This document shows positions 50,866 through 63,692 of a stretch of 64,000 nucleotides of DNA, piece by piece (the first letter of the stretch is position 1; each line of letters opens with the position of its first letter). The notes under the pieces were generated by a model, which was not told where the DNA came from, did no database searches, and saw only the letters and a list, made by a program, of their open reading frames with translations. The translations under genes were made by a program, and so were the position numbers. Origin of the DNA: Sinotaia quadrata (taxonomy: Eukaryota; Mollusca; Gastropoda; Architaenioglossa; Viviparidae). The DNA is taken from positions 101,794,058-101,858,057 of the forward strand of contig CM054178.1 in NCBI GenBank assembly GCA_028829895.1, written 5' to 3'.

Positions 50866-52450
50866 ATTATTAGTAGTAATAGTAGTAGTACTGTAATAGT
50901 AATAGTAGTAGTAGTAGTTGTGTGACGCTAACGACACATAGTTAATGGTTATGGTTATTATTAATTAATCGTCCATAACTAATTAGAATCTTAAGTTATG
51001 TTATTAATAAATCTCCAGAAGACAACACTCGTCTCTCTCACTTGGCAGATATGCGGGCGCTGTAAACGTTTTCTCTCTTCCACAACGAAAGACAAACATT
51101 ACCGTCACACAATATTTCTGTAGGTGGAAAACTAAAGGAGACAAATCTGTCTTTAATCTATATTTAGCGAGCCCCCATCCACACACTTTCTTCTTCAACA
51201 TAAGGTTACCAATATGTGTAAGAAGGTCAATAAATTTATTAAATCAACAATCAAATGTAATTAAATAAATTACATCAATATTTGCACGAAACCATGTTCA
51301 AATAATTCCTATACTACATAGTCTTATATCCTAAAATACAATTCAACAATAGTGTCAATGCAAATCACAGGATATTTCTTCAGAAATGGAACTATCAGAG
51401 ATAAACTATAATAGTTTTTACCTAGTCTGACTTAGGTGCTGTCTCAATAGTCTTTCACCATTTTTGTAACAAAGAAACAAGTTTATTGTCCGCCCTTATT
51501 ACGCCAGTTCTATGTGTTTCACTGATTTTTTCTTGAAGCTAACCTATGAGTTTTTCATTCCCAATACCAGCTCCTTCAAACTTAATAACAATTGTAGCGA
51601 TTTCTAGCAACATCCATGTACCAGAATTTGCTCATGTAGTCAGCATATCTTGCCACCATACATCAAGAGAGTTTAGTGTATTCTTACAATTACACACTGC
51701 AATAGATGCTCCCAGCATCTACCATGGTCATAGAGGTTTAAAACCAGTAAAGCAGGAGATTTTAAAAATTATTGAAAGAAAGGCTGCTTTCGAAAAATAT
51801 AATCAGCGAGCAAATGCTAAGTGTAAAATTAATCACATTTTTAACTCCATTCTTTCATACAGTCAACTTACAGTTTCCTGCAACAGTATTTGTTAGCCCA
51901 ATACACTCACACAGCATAATAAATAAAGTTTTATAGATTTAAGGGTTATTTCACTAGAATAATTTCAAGTTAGCATACTACATATAAGCATCATAGTTTA
52001 AACATTTGTAGAAACAATAGTTTACTCACAAAATACATCTCTACATAAAATGCAAGTATAACATATTGATAGCAAAACTGCACGAAATATTTCCAAGTCC
52101 GTTCTCTCAAAACCAGTCAGTTAACTAACCATTAAACTAATGGCTTCCTTTCAAGACCAAATTCTAGTGATTAGACAATATAATTTTCTACACCAAGTAA
52201 ACATTTTGATTTCAACCCAATGTCTGGTCTTGTTCTCATAAATCTTAACCACTGGATAATAAATCTACAAATTCCAGTTGGAACTGGTTTGCATTGCATC
52301 AGCAATTTCTAGCTTGTCCTCAACTCGAGTGTTTACTCCAAATTAGACACTTATAAAAATACCATTATAAGGGGTACTCAAAGTCGGGTTACTTTGACAA
52401 TTTAACACTTTATATAACATTTAAGATTGAAATAGGGATAGGTAAACTTA
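50866..52450. mobile_element. Unclassified 1.7 kb repeat, copy 1
   Basis: Begins with a (TAG)n-type tract (50866-50920). It shares ordered blocks with copy 2: 'gcccccatccacacac' at about 51172, 'agaaggtcaataaattt', 'tccaagtccgttctct', a 'cagtcagttaactaacc' block, 'ggaactggtttgcattgcat', and 'gaaatagggataggtaaac' at the end. A 116-codon frame (51546-51896) is not shared by copy 2 and is unlikely to be a gene. The class is unknown. Confidence 0.75.
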
Positions 52451-52454
52451 CTCA

Positions 52455-54260
52455 GACACAATTAGTAATAGTAGTAGTAGCAGCAGTAGTAGTAGTAATA
52501 GCATTAGTAATAGTAACAGTAGTAATGGTAGTAGTAATAGAAGGAATAGAAGTAGTAGAAATAGTAGTAGAAGTATTAGTAATAGCAGTAGTAGCAATAG
52601 TAGTAGTAATAGTAGTAGTAAAAGAACAAATAGTAGTTGTGACACCCCACTGTGCACCCTTCACTCGTTATGATTATTGTTTATTAATTCATAACACATA
52701 GCAAATTACAAGTGATCAAGAATCTTAATTTATAGTCATTAATAATTTTAATAATAACAAGACCAATATATAACTTACTTGGCGGATTATAATGGTGTCT
52801 TAAAACTCTACTCTTTATACACTAATAAGATAGGCGTTTTACTGTCACATAATGTTTCTGTTTCTGGAAACTTCTTACTAAAGGAGTAATAAAAATCCGT
52901 CTTTTATTTATATTTAACAAGCCCCCATCCACACACTATTACTCCAACATAAGTTTTAATATATGTGCAAGAAGGTTAATAAATTTAACAATATTTTTAT
53001 TAAATCAACAATTAAATACACAACATATGAATATAATCAAAGAGTGTTGACATTTATATCACTTCACAACAATGTTAATCTAACACTAGACAATCGTTTA
53101 GCTTATCCTAGCATAAACATCATCAGTCAATTAACATATATACATATAATCCAGTTCATAGATATAATTCATGAGAGTGGAGTTTCGGAGAGATACTAAT
53201 TATCCATGTGCATAACCTCTTTCAATGATGGCAGCTGTCACTGGAATATATATGTTCACAAACACGTGGTTCGCAACAAGATATTTTCTCTTTCATTAGG
53301 TGATGGTCCAATATACCCCTTCTCGGCATCTTACAGAACTGTTCTAGAATCTTCAACGTGCTCACAAGCACACCATGGAGAATTGACCAGAACTTCACTT
53401 TCACTATCAAAGCATATCACACAGAGTGTTCTAGAATGTTCAAGAAGTCTTCATGAATTTTCGAGACCAAAATCAAGCCTATATTTTTGCAATATTGGCT
53501 CTCATGTGGAATTCAACTTACAACAACATGTTTACTGATAATGCACACACCAATGTGATCTGGTAGAGTACAGTAGTCACTGCAGTCTGAAGTAGATACA
53601 AGACTATGAAATTTAAAAAAAGGAGCACTCCTTTCTGCAAAAGTCAAATTAAGACAACGCTAAATTTCAAGCATATTTCATCTCTATATTCAACTTACAA
53701 ATCCTGCGATAACGACATTCGCTAGCTCGATACACACACAGCATAATAAATATAGCATCGATCAAAATTCACAGGTATAATGTACAACGTAGTCAAATTA
53801 GAAATAATGGTTCAATTACAAAAAGCATTCTCCAGTTCGAATTAAAGATCGCTAGCAAACATGTACATTTTTGTATATAAAATATTTTCAAGTCCATTCT
53901 TTCTTTATCAGTCAGTTAACTTACCATAAGCTAACGATTGCCTTTATGTCACAAAGTCATTAGACGATGGGGCTTTCTTCAACAAAATAACTTTTGGTCT
54001 ATCCCTACTGGATGAAGTTCTTATGAAAAAGTGTGAGACTATTAGTCAGAAAAAACTACTCATCAGCTTGGAACTGATTTAGATTCCATCAGCATATTCT
54101 AGCATATTCTTTACCTGAGCTGTTTACTCCAACATTTACACTTACAAAAATACCATAATAAGCAGTGCCCAAGGCTGGGTCACGTTAACATTTAACAATT
54201 TATATAACAATTAAATTTAGAAATAGGGACAGGCAAATTCCCCTCCCCCCCCAGTAGTAT
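52455..54260. mobile_element. Unclassified 1.7 kb repeat, copy 2
   Basis: Starts with a longer (TAG)n tract (52463-52635), then repeats the block order of copy 1 at an offset of about 1750 bp: 'gcccccatccacacac' at 52921, 'gaaggttaataaattt', 'ttcaagtccattcttt', 'cagtcagttaacttacc', 'ggaactgatttagattccat', 'gaaatagggacaggcaaat'. Divergence is substantial, so the tandem is not recent. Another (TAA)-rich tract follows at about 54255-54285. Confidence 0.75.
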
Positions 54261-54729
54261 TTGTATAATAGTAATAATAATAAAAGTATGAGAAACAAAT
54301 TTGCAGCCACTTACAAGTAAATGAGGAAATTACGCCCACCAACTAAATAGTTCATAGTTTCTGTTACTGGATATTATTTAAAATAGAATATGTAGTTGAA
54401 AACCTAATTTCTAAACCTAAAAACCTACTACCAGGTTCTATTTATAGCTAGTTACTGAAACATATTTGCTAAGAACCTAATGCACACAGAATAACTGACT
54501 TTGAGTTTCTATTATAGGCAAATACTGAAACATGGCAAATGAAGGCCAAATACCCAACGACTACGTCTCTCTTTTGAACTCCTAAAATAATGATTTTGAT
54601 TTCTAGCTGTTGTGAATTTGCCAACACTTTATGCAGAAACTGATAAATAGTTTGGTTTTAGACAGCTACATGGTAATCAGTTAGGCTGATTTAGTAAGCT
54701 GATTAAACCAACACTAACAAACAAACACA

Positions 54730-54730
<1 letters not shown>

Positions 54731-54792
<62 letters not shown>
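54731..54792. repeat. (CA)n microsatellite
   Basis: About 30 CA dinucleotides, inside the actin 2 intron close to the donor. Confidence 0.97.
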
Positions 54793-54794
<2 letters not shown>

Positions 54795-54868
54795 AAAGCA
54801 GGAGCAGCTGGTCACAAGGAAGTGCAACTAACAGGACATATCTCTTATTAAAATTATGGCGTGTATAC

Positions 54869-55003
54869 CTTAGATTTTGAAGTGTCTTTGTGGAAGCCAA
54901 CTACAGATGGAAACACTGCCTTGGGAGAGTCAGTGCCTGCAAAACCAGCCTTGCAGATGCCAGAACCGGTGTCTAAGACTATCGCAACCATGTCGTTCGA
55001 CAT
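54869..55003 (-). CDS. Divergent actin-like gene 2, exon 1
   Basis: 45 codons beginning [20 protein letters not shown], then [16 protein letters not shown] and [10 protein letters not shown]. It aligns with actin residues 1-43: the phosphate-1 loop is kept as DTGSGICK (Asn12 replaced by Thr). It ends AAG|gtatac, a good donor, in phase 0, matching exon 2 at 49082. The ATG at 55003-55001 has A at -3. The D-loop, normally [14 protein letters not shown], becomes a Lys/Ser-rich stretch across the junction. The next actin exon on this strand is exon 2 of the same gene. No CArG or good TATA box was seen upstream. Confidence 0.88.
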
Positions 55004-55544
55004 TGTTACTTGGAAAGCCAGAACAAGATAACTGTATACACAGATACAAACTGAATACTAAAGAAAAGTGATGGCTGTAGTGAACCATAGACCAAATGGG
55101 ATCTTGGTTAGTAAAAAAAAAATAGACGAAAAGGAATTGTATTTCGAAAATGTGCTTTAGATGACCCGACCTGTCACACGTGATTGCGCAGAAAACTATC
55201 GCTTTTCACCTGCGTATAGTTTTTAACATATTTATTACAGCTTCAATGAATATTTCGCAGCTTGGTATTACTAAATTTTATTTTCTCCGGCCACATTGTC
55301 GAGGAGGACCGAAAATCAACAATAGATTTATCTTGTGCGTGTGTACAGTGTGTTGAAAATAACTTTAGGTTTTGTTTGAGTGTATGATGTAGATAGATAA
55401 TATAAGCCTATGAGAGTGTGTGTGCAGGTATGATGTTTATCTAATTTGTCTTGTGTGTGTGTGTGTATGTGTGTTTGTCCATGACCGCTAATAATCATGT
55501 TACTAGTCTGTTGAGAACTATTATAAAAAAAACAGTAAGCTCTG

Positions 55545-56275
55545 GTGTAGTACACACACAGTCACTCATACACACACACAGTCAGTCGTACATACACACT
55601 CAATAACTCGTACACACACACACAGTCGCTCGTACACAGTCACTCTTACATACAATCACTCGTACATACAGTCACTCATACACACACGCAGTCACTCGTA
55701 CATATACACACAATAACTCGTACATACACAGTCGCTCGTACACAGTCACTTGTACATATACACACAGTAACTCATAACACAATCACTCGTACAAACAAAC
55801 ATCCACTCGTACACACACAATTACTCGTACATACAAACATCCACTCGCACACAAAGCCCATAGCACATACACACACAATCACTCACACACACACATATAT
55901 ATAATATATATATATATACATTCAGTCATACACAAACAATCACTCGTACATACATAGTCACTCGTACACACACAGTCACCCATACATACACAAAATCACT
56001 CGTACATATTCAGTTACTTGTTTGCACACACAGTCACCCGTACATACATATATAATCACTCGTACACACACAAGCACCCATACATACACACAATCACTCG
56101 TACATACTCAGTTACTTGTTTGCACACACAGTCACCTGTACATACATATATAATCACTCGTAAATGACACAGTCATTCGTACATATACACAGTTACTCGC
56201 ACATACATACACACAGTGTCTCGTACACACACAGTCACTCGTACACAGTCACCCGTACAAACACACACACACACA
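55545..56275. repeat. Degenerate 20-bp minisatellite rich in CA
   Basis: Units like 'cacacacagtcactcgtaca' of varied length, with embedded CA and TA tracts (TA at about 55896-55918, CA at 56262-56281). Confidence 0.93.
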
Positions 56276-56768
56276 CACACATGAAAATAAATATATAAGA
56301 TTCCCGCTTTTCTCAGTAGATGTACGTATGCAATTACCACCCTTGTGAACAAGAATCTGGTCGAATACAATTATTATCTTCATTAGAAAAACAGAGTTAG
56401 ACCACCACCATAAATCTGTATCGGCTACTAAATATAGCCTTTGTCTTATCACACTGACCTGTCTAAGTCAGTGTCATGATATGTCAACACGAGAAACATT
56501 TGAAGAAAGGTCAACCAAGAAACCGAAACCAAATCCTTGAAAAACGCGGAGACAGACTTATTCATACTAGATATTAAATTCATTCTTCGTTTTCGTACCC
56601 AAAACGAGTCTTAGTCACGTTATGGAAAACAATTGCAGTATTAAGACTCACTTACATGGAGTTAAAGTGGAAATGATTGCATCTATCACAAATGGATAAT
56701 TCTGTGCCTATCTTCTAATACATGGGTCGTGTCTATTAAAATAATGACGGCTATTTTCTCCTCGACAT
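56276..56768. other. Intergenic between actin 2 and the pseudogene
   Basis: No gene or element recognised. Confidence 0.5.
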
Positions 56769-57317
56769 GGAACCATCATGGTAGCTTTTTGCATTTCTTT
56801 CTCTAAGTCTAGAGCCACGTGACACAGCTTCTTTTTAATATCTCGCATAATCTCGTGCTCTTCGAGGGGCGTGAAGATGTAGCCTCGCAGAGCCAGGATC
56901 CGTTTCACGTAGTCCGACAGAATGTGGCTAGCAATGTCCAGCCTCACAACGGCTTGCGACAAGGCGTGGCCGTCGTAGATTGGCACAGTGTGCATTACAC
57001 CCTCACCCGAGTCTCAGACAATCTCAGCTGCACGACCTGATGCGTACAGCGACACCACAGCCTGAACGGCAACGCAGAGGGCAGACGAACTGAGAGACCT
57101 ACCAGAACCGTCTGGCACTGTCCGTAATTCTGTCCTCGCATTGTGGCAGCAGACAGCCTGATCATCATGGTTCGCACACAGGTGCCAACTCTTCTCCATG
57201 TCAACCCAGTTCCTGAAGATGCCATAAATGATGGGGATGTTGAAGGTCAAGATGCCTCGAGTGGTTTGGACTTCGTCTCCCATGTAGGTGTCCACCTGAT
57301 CAAAATCCTCCATCGAA
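56769..57317 (-). pseudogene. Truncated copy of actin-like gene 4 exon 2
   Basis: 549 bp nearly identical to 60566-61115 of gene 4 (around 10 differences by eye). It starts a few bases inside the exon (tcgATGGAGGATTTTGATC), so the acceptor is missing, and stops at the codons for MMVP. A TGG codon of gene 4 (EIVWDSG) is TGA here (57016-57014), and other changes include Asp to Val in NWDDMEK and Glu to Lys in IKEK. With no acceptor, a nonsense codon and no C-terminal half, it cannot make an actin. Neither end shows a poly-A tail, so it is a DNA-level partial duplication, not a retrocopy. Confidence 0.93.
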
Positions 57318-57429
57318 GATAATTAAGATGTTAACTAATGGCTATTGTGTAGTAGTTTTCCAATAGCGTCTGCTCCTAAAATGAGGCTAAAGTATATATG
57401 TATGTATTGATGTTGATTAGCATGTTTAG

Positions 57430-58115
57430 TAATAGATGGGAATAGAGACATTTCAATTAAAACCATGTTGTCACAATCAGTAATGGAAAGTCTTACTTTT
57501 AGTTACTTCATAATCAAATTAATATTAAAATAGCCATAATGTCTGCACTCAGCAATAATCAGTCTTACTTTTAGTTACTTCATTATCAAATTAATAATAA
57601 AATAACCATAATGTTTTCTGCATTCAACAGTAATACATTTAAATTTTAGTTACTAAATTAATAATAAAATAGCCATGATGCTGTCTGTATTTAGCAATAA
57701 CCAGTCTTACTTTTAGTTATTTTATAATAAAATTACTAATGGAATAGCCACGATGTCTGGATTCAGGTATGAATAGTCTTATTTGTTAGCCACATTATAA
57801 TCATAGTAAATAATGGAATAGCCATAATGTTGTCAGCATTCAGCTATGTTAGTCTTACATGTATTTGTTATCTATTTTATAACCAAAGTAAATAATGGAA
57901 TAGCCATAATGTTGTCAGCATTCAGCTATGTTAGTCTTATTTGTTATCTACTTTATAACCAAAGTAAATAATGGAATAGCCATAATGTTGTCAGCATTCA
58001 GCTATGTTAGTCTTATTTGTTATCTACTTTATAAGCAAAGTAAATAATGGAATAGCCATAATGTTGTCAGCATTCAGCCACGAATAGTTTTATATATTAG
58101 TTACTTTGCAATTAA
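57430..58115. repeat. 76-bp minisatellite, about 8 units
   Basis: Exact 76-bp period in the right half: 'agtaaataatggaatagcca', 'taatgttgtcagcattcagc', 'tatgttagtcttatttgtta', 'tctactttataaccaa'. The left half is more degenerate. Confidence 0.94.
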
Positions 58116-58615
58116 AATTAGAATGGAATATTTATGCAATGCATATACATTAAAAAGTTGCCTCATATCAGCAATGGTAAAGTAATACTTCACAATAGTC
58201 AATATTAAATTTCTGTCTTAGTATAGCAATGTTTCTATATGCAAAGCCATCTTTACGTTGGATTTTATCTCACAATAGGTACAGACTGTTTGACATTATA
58301 TATACACTCAGGTTTGCTAAGCAATAGTTTGACTTGAATATTGTCATTATATTTTCTCTCATCAGAATTCAATTATACTTATACATTAACCATTTTGTTT
58401 ATCTACGTAGTAATGCAATGTCTGTTCATTCTTGAGTTTCTCACTGTTTAATTCCAAACCTGCATTAACGAACTATTCCTTTCTGTACTTTAGTTGTTAA
58501 TAATAATATGCATCTCTTTAGCAGCAAAAAAAAAAGGAAATTATTTGAAATCCTCTCAAAATGTTGTCTCATTTTAAAAATGTAATCATCTTTTTTGTGC
58601 ATTTATTATTATTTT
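58116..58615. other. Intergenic, no gene seen
   Basis: AT-rich; nothing recognised. Confidence 0.5.
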
Positions 58616-58810
58616 ATCTTAATGCTTAATGCTCCAATAATGGGATATCCTACTTGTACAATATTTATTACTTTTGTCTTAATTTTCCAATAATGAAATA
58701 GTCCTACTTGTACATTATTGATTACTTTTGTCTTAATGTTCCAATATGGAATAGTCCTACTTGTACATTATTGATGACTTTTGTCTTAATGCATCAAGAA
58801 TGGAATATCC
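58616..58810. repeat. Minisatellite of about 54 bp, 3-4 units
   Basis: Unit 'tcctacttgtacattattga', 'ttacttttgtcttaatgttc', 'caataatggaatag', with small deletions. Confidence 0.9.
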
Positions 58811-59114
58811 TACTGTTTGCTATTTGTTGTCTCAACAACAGAATAATCGTACAATTATCATGATGTTATTGCTATTTAATAATCCTCCTAATCGGTTCGT
58901 TGCTCCATTTGGCACTAATAGAAGAGTTCATTTCTGAATATTTATAACTAGTTCTTCTGTAGCAATATTTATCCATCCATTATAAAGTGTGAAGTTCTTC
59001 AGTCACTCAGTTTACTCATATTCTTACTCTCAGGCTAACAACTCGACTGCGAAAATTCACTTCAGTGAATCACGCCCACAGTCCTTCTCATCTAAAATCT
59101 CAGATTCTTTGAGT

Positions 59115-59475
59115 CGATGTCAATCATAAAATAACTCTATAAGCTCTACAACTAATGCAATTAAACCGATAAACAAATAACTGAACAAGTTTTACAACTG
59201 ATGCAATAAAACCGACAAACAAATAATATATAAGTTCTACAACTAATGCAATAAAACCGACAAACAAATAATAATTAAGTTCTACAACTAATGCAATAAA
59301 ACCGACAAACAAATAATATATAAGTTCTACAACTAATGTAATAAAACCGACAAACAAATAACACAACAAACTCCACACTGATGCAATAAAACCGATAAGC
59401 AAATAACTGAACAAGTTCTACAATTGATGCAATAAAATCGATAAACAAATAACACAACAAACTCCACAAGTGATG
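59115..59475. repeat. 45-bp minisatellite, about 8 units
   Basis: Unit 'aagttctacaactaatgcaa', 'taaaaccgacaaacaaataa', 'tatat'. The period is a multiple of three, so the minus strand reads as a 15-residue hydrophobic repeat like LFVGFIALVVELIYY (59124-59414). Length variants break the frame, so I do not call it a gene. Confidence 0.95.
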
Positions 59476-60069
59476 AAATAAAATCGAAGAATTTTGGAGA
59501 CTACAACACACGAAATCCACACGGCTTCCAAACGCCACAAACGAGGTGCCATATATTTTCATGTTGTTCACGAGACAAGTCATTCATGCATTCTTGAGGT
59601 ACCCAAGTCTAAAGATGATCTTCACTTACAATATGAAACTTGGTCCACTGTATCCCTGAAGTGAAACTAAAAGATGATAACATGCTCTTAAAGATTTGCG
59701 TCATTCTCTCTCTGTACACATATCAACACATATGTTAGCGCTAAATAGAGTGCACAAGATAATGTCAAGCTTAAAGTCTATTTATATGAAATCAATATCA
59801 GACATCTTTTCAAATGATTCACAAGTTTAAATATATTTTGTCTGTTTTCATGTATATGTTTATTTCTTCAGAATACAAAACCAAACTCATTCTATACAGC
59901 ATAATATACGGTATAATTTGTTTATTTGCTTTCTTCCATCGTGATTTGTTAATAGTAATATAAGGATAGTTTTGTATTAATTATACTATAAAGATTTATT
60001 TTCTTTCAGATTTGTTCAGATGAGTTAAGATTTTTAAACTGTACTTTATGCAAATATTTGGTTTGTATA
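59476..60069. other. Downstream of actin-like gene 4, no gene seen
   Basis: AT-rich; a second AATAAA on the minus strand lies near 60000-59995. Confidence 0.5.
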
Positions 60070-60075
60070 TTTATT
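60070..60075 (-). terminator. Possible polyadenylation signal of actin-like gene 4
   Basis: AATAAA on the minus strand about 26 nt after the stop codon; a second lies near 60000. Confidence 0.45.
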
Positions 60076-60100
60076 TGATGCTGTTGATAATGTTGATGTC

Positions 60101-61117
60101 TTAAATGTTTTCTGTTTTTAAAGTATTTTCAGGTTCGACCTGTTCAAAGCAAATTCGTTTCGATGGCAGTCGGTGCCAAGAGCTATACCCGTCTAAAGCC
60201 TTGTCCCGTCCAGAGATCCAATTTTCCTGCAATGTGGAAATCAAAGACAAGATGGAACAGCCAATCCAGAGAGAATATATACGATTTAACAGTGAATCTA
60301 TTTTTAGATTTGGGATCATTATAGAGGCAAGTTCATTCTTCATCCACTGCAAGAAGCTGCAAGTCATTGAAGAAACGTCAGAAAGGATACAACCGTCACA
60401 CAGGTTATCACGAGTGTGTACATCACATGCATTAACAACGTCAGAAGTCATGCTATGCACATCTACACACTCTATGGCTGGAGAAAATGGCTTGATCTTG
60501 GTCCCCGCTCTGTAAAAATGACTGCTTTCATTTATGATTACATAACCGTTAAGCAGGCAGTGGTTTGGAACCATCATGGTAGCCATTTGCATTTCCTTCT
60601 CTAAGTCTAGAGCCACGTGACACAGCTTCTCTTTAATATCTCGCATAATCTCGTGCTCTTCGAGGGGCGTGAAGATGTAGCCTCGCAGAGCCAGGATCCG
60701 TTTCACGTAGTCCGACAGAATGTGGCTAGCAATGTCCAGCCTCACAACGGCTTGCGACAAGGCGTGGCCGTCGTAGATTGGCACAGTGTGCGTTACACCC
60801 TCACCCGAGTCCCAGACAATCTCAGCTGCACGACCTGATGCGTACAGCGACACCACTGCCTGAACGGCAACGCAGAGGGCAGACGAACTGAGAGACCTAC
60901 CAGAACCGTCTGGCACTGTCCGTAATTCTGTCCTCGCATTGTGGCAGCAGACAGCCTGATCATCATGGTTCGCATGCAGGTGCCAACTCTTCTCCATGTC
61001 ATCCCAGTTTCTGAAGATGCCATAAATGACGGGGATGTTGAAGGTCAGGATGCCTCGAGTGGTTTGGACTTCGTCTCCCATGTAGGTGTCCACCTGATCA
61101 AAATCCTCCATCGAACA
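60101..61117 (-). CDS. Highly diverged actin-like gene 4, exon 2 (first exon outside the window)
   Basis: 338 open codons after an acceptor (minus: cttcgcag, AG at 61119-61118). The first 15 codons (CSMEDFDQVDTYMGD) align without gaps to actin [15 protein letters not shown] in the same phase 0. Recognisable parts are [47 protein letters not shown] and [18 protein letters not shown]. Gln137, Asp154 and His161 are present. His73 is Tyr, the SGGTTMYPG nucleotide loop has become SDVSSMTCS, Lys336 is Ile, and residues around 90-130 are shortened. The tail runs about 19 residues beyond normal actin (ends LKTENI). No exon 1 was found up to 64000; the window may simply end before it. It could be a functional orphan paralogue or an early pseudogene. 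Confidence 0.8.
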   Translation of the reverse strand, partial: CSMEDFDQVDTYMGDEVQTTRGILTFNIPVIYGIFRNWDDMEKSWHLHANHDDQAVCCHNARTELRTVPDGSGRSLSSSALCVAVQAVVSLYASGRAAEIVWDSGEGVTHTVPIYDGHALSQAVVRLDIASHILSDYVKRILALRGYIFTPLEEHEIMRDIKEKLCHVALDLEKEMQMATMMVPNHCLLNGYVIINESSHFYRAGTKIKPFSPAIECVDVHSMTSDVVNACDVHTRDNLCDGCILSDVSSMTCSFLQWMKNELASIMIPNLKIDSLLNRIYSLWIGCSILSLISTLQENWISGRDKALDGYSSWHRLPSKRICFEQVEPENTLKTENI

Positions 61118-63036
<1,919 letters not shown>

Positions 63037-63318
63037 TGATTCTCTTTGTCTCTGTGGCTATCCATGGTTCTCTTTGTCTCTGTGGTTATCCATGGTTCTC
63101 TTTGTCCCTGTGGTTATCCACGGTTCTCTTTGTCTCTGTGGTTATCCACGTTTCTCTTTCTCTCTGTGGTTATCCATGGTTTCCTTTGTCTTTATGGTTA
63201 TCCATGGTTCTCTTTGTCTTTGTGGTTATCCATGATTCTCTTTCTCTCTGTGGTTATCCACGTTTCTCTTTGTCTCTGTGGTTATCCATGGTTCTCTTTG
63301 TCTCTGTGGTTATCCATA
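63037..63318. repeat. 27-bp minisatellite, about 10 units
   Basis: Unit 'tgtggttatccatggttctc' plus 'tttgtct'. The 27-bp period keeps all three plus frames open (118 codons at most), reading like LWLSMVLFV or LCGYPWFSL. The lack of conservation beyond the repeat and openness in all frames argue against a protein. Confidence 0.97.
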
Positions 63319-63507
63319 TCTGTGGCTGAAATACTTTCAAGAAAGCACTCGAACCATTTGCTAATCTTATTCTATCTGGTAATTGTTTATAGCTTTACTT
63401 GATTTTTTCTTCTATAATTATTTATTACTTTTAACTGTTAGATTTTGAGATGCTTAACCGAGCTGGATGTGAATGCCTTTTTTTGGGTGCTATTGTAACT
63501 TGTTTAG

Positions 63508-63692
63508 GTGGTCCTCCCAATCATTACTCTAGGTGGCTATTCCTCAGACTTTGGAAAGCCCTAGACATTGTGGTCCTCCCAATCATTACTCTAGGTGGCT
63601 ATTCCTCAGACTTTGGAAAGCCCTAGACATTGTGGTCCTCCGAATCATTACTCTAGGTGGCTGGTCCTCAGACTTTGGAAAGCCCTATAGTC
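63508..63692. repeat. 62-bp tandem triplication
   Basis: Three copies of 'ggtcctcccaatcattactc', 'taggtggctattcctcagac', 'tttggaaagccctagacatt', 'gt' with very few changes. Confidence 0.97.

Larger units (their letters stand above)
49083..54868 (-). other. Actin 2 intron, 5.8 kb
   Basis: Donor AAG|gtatac at 54868, acceptor tttcag at 49083-49084. It is filled by the acceptor-derived minisatellite, an inverted-duplication arm, a 95-bp tandem duplication, a hairpin-like inverted repeat, two 1.7 kb repeats in tandem and a CA tract. 54260-54725 holds only AT-rich DNA, perhaps a third partial copy of the 1.7 kb repeat. Confidence 0.85.

Noticed and set aside
59124..59583. Hydrophobic 15-residue repeat that looks like membrane segments
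   Set aside because: Made by the 45-bp array; variants of unit length break the frame and a second overlapping frame is equally open.
63046..63402. 118-codon plus-strand frame rich in Leu, Ser and Val
   Set aside because: Three plus frames are open at once because the repeat unit is 27 bp; this is the mark of a minisatellite, not a protein.
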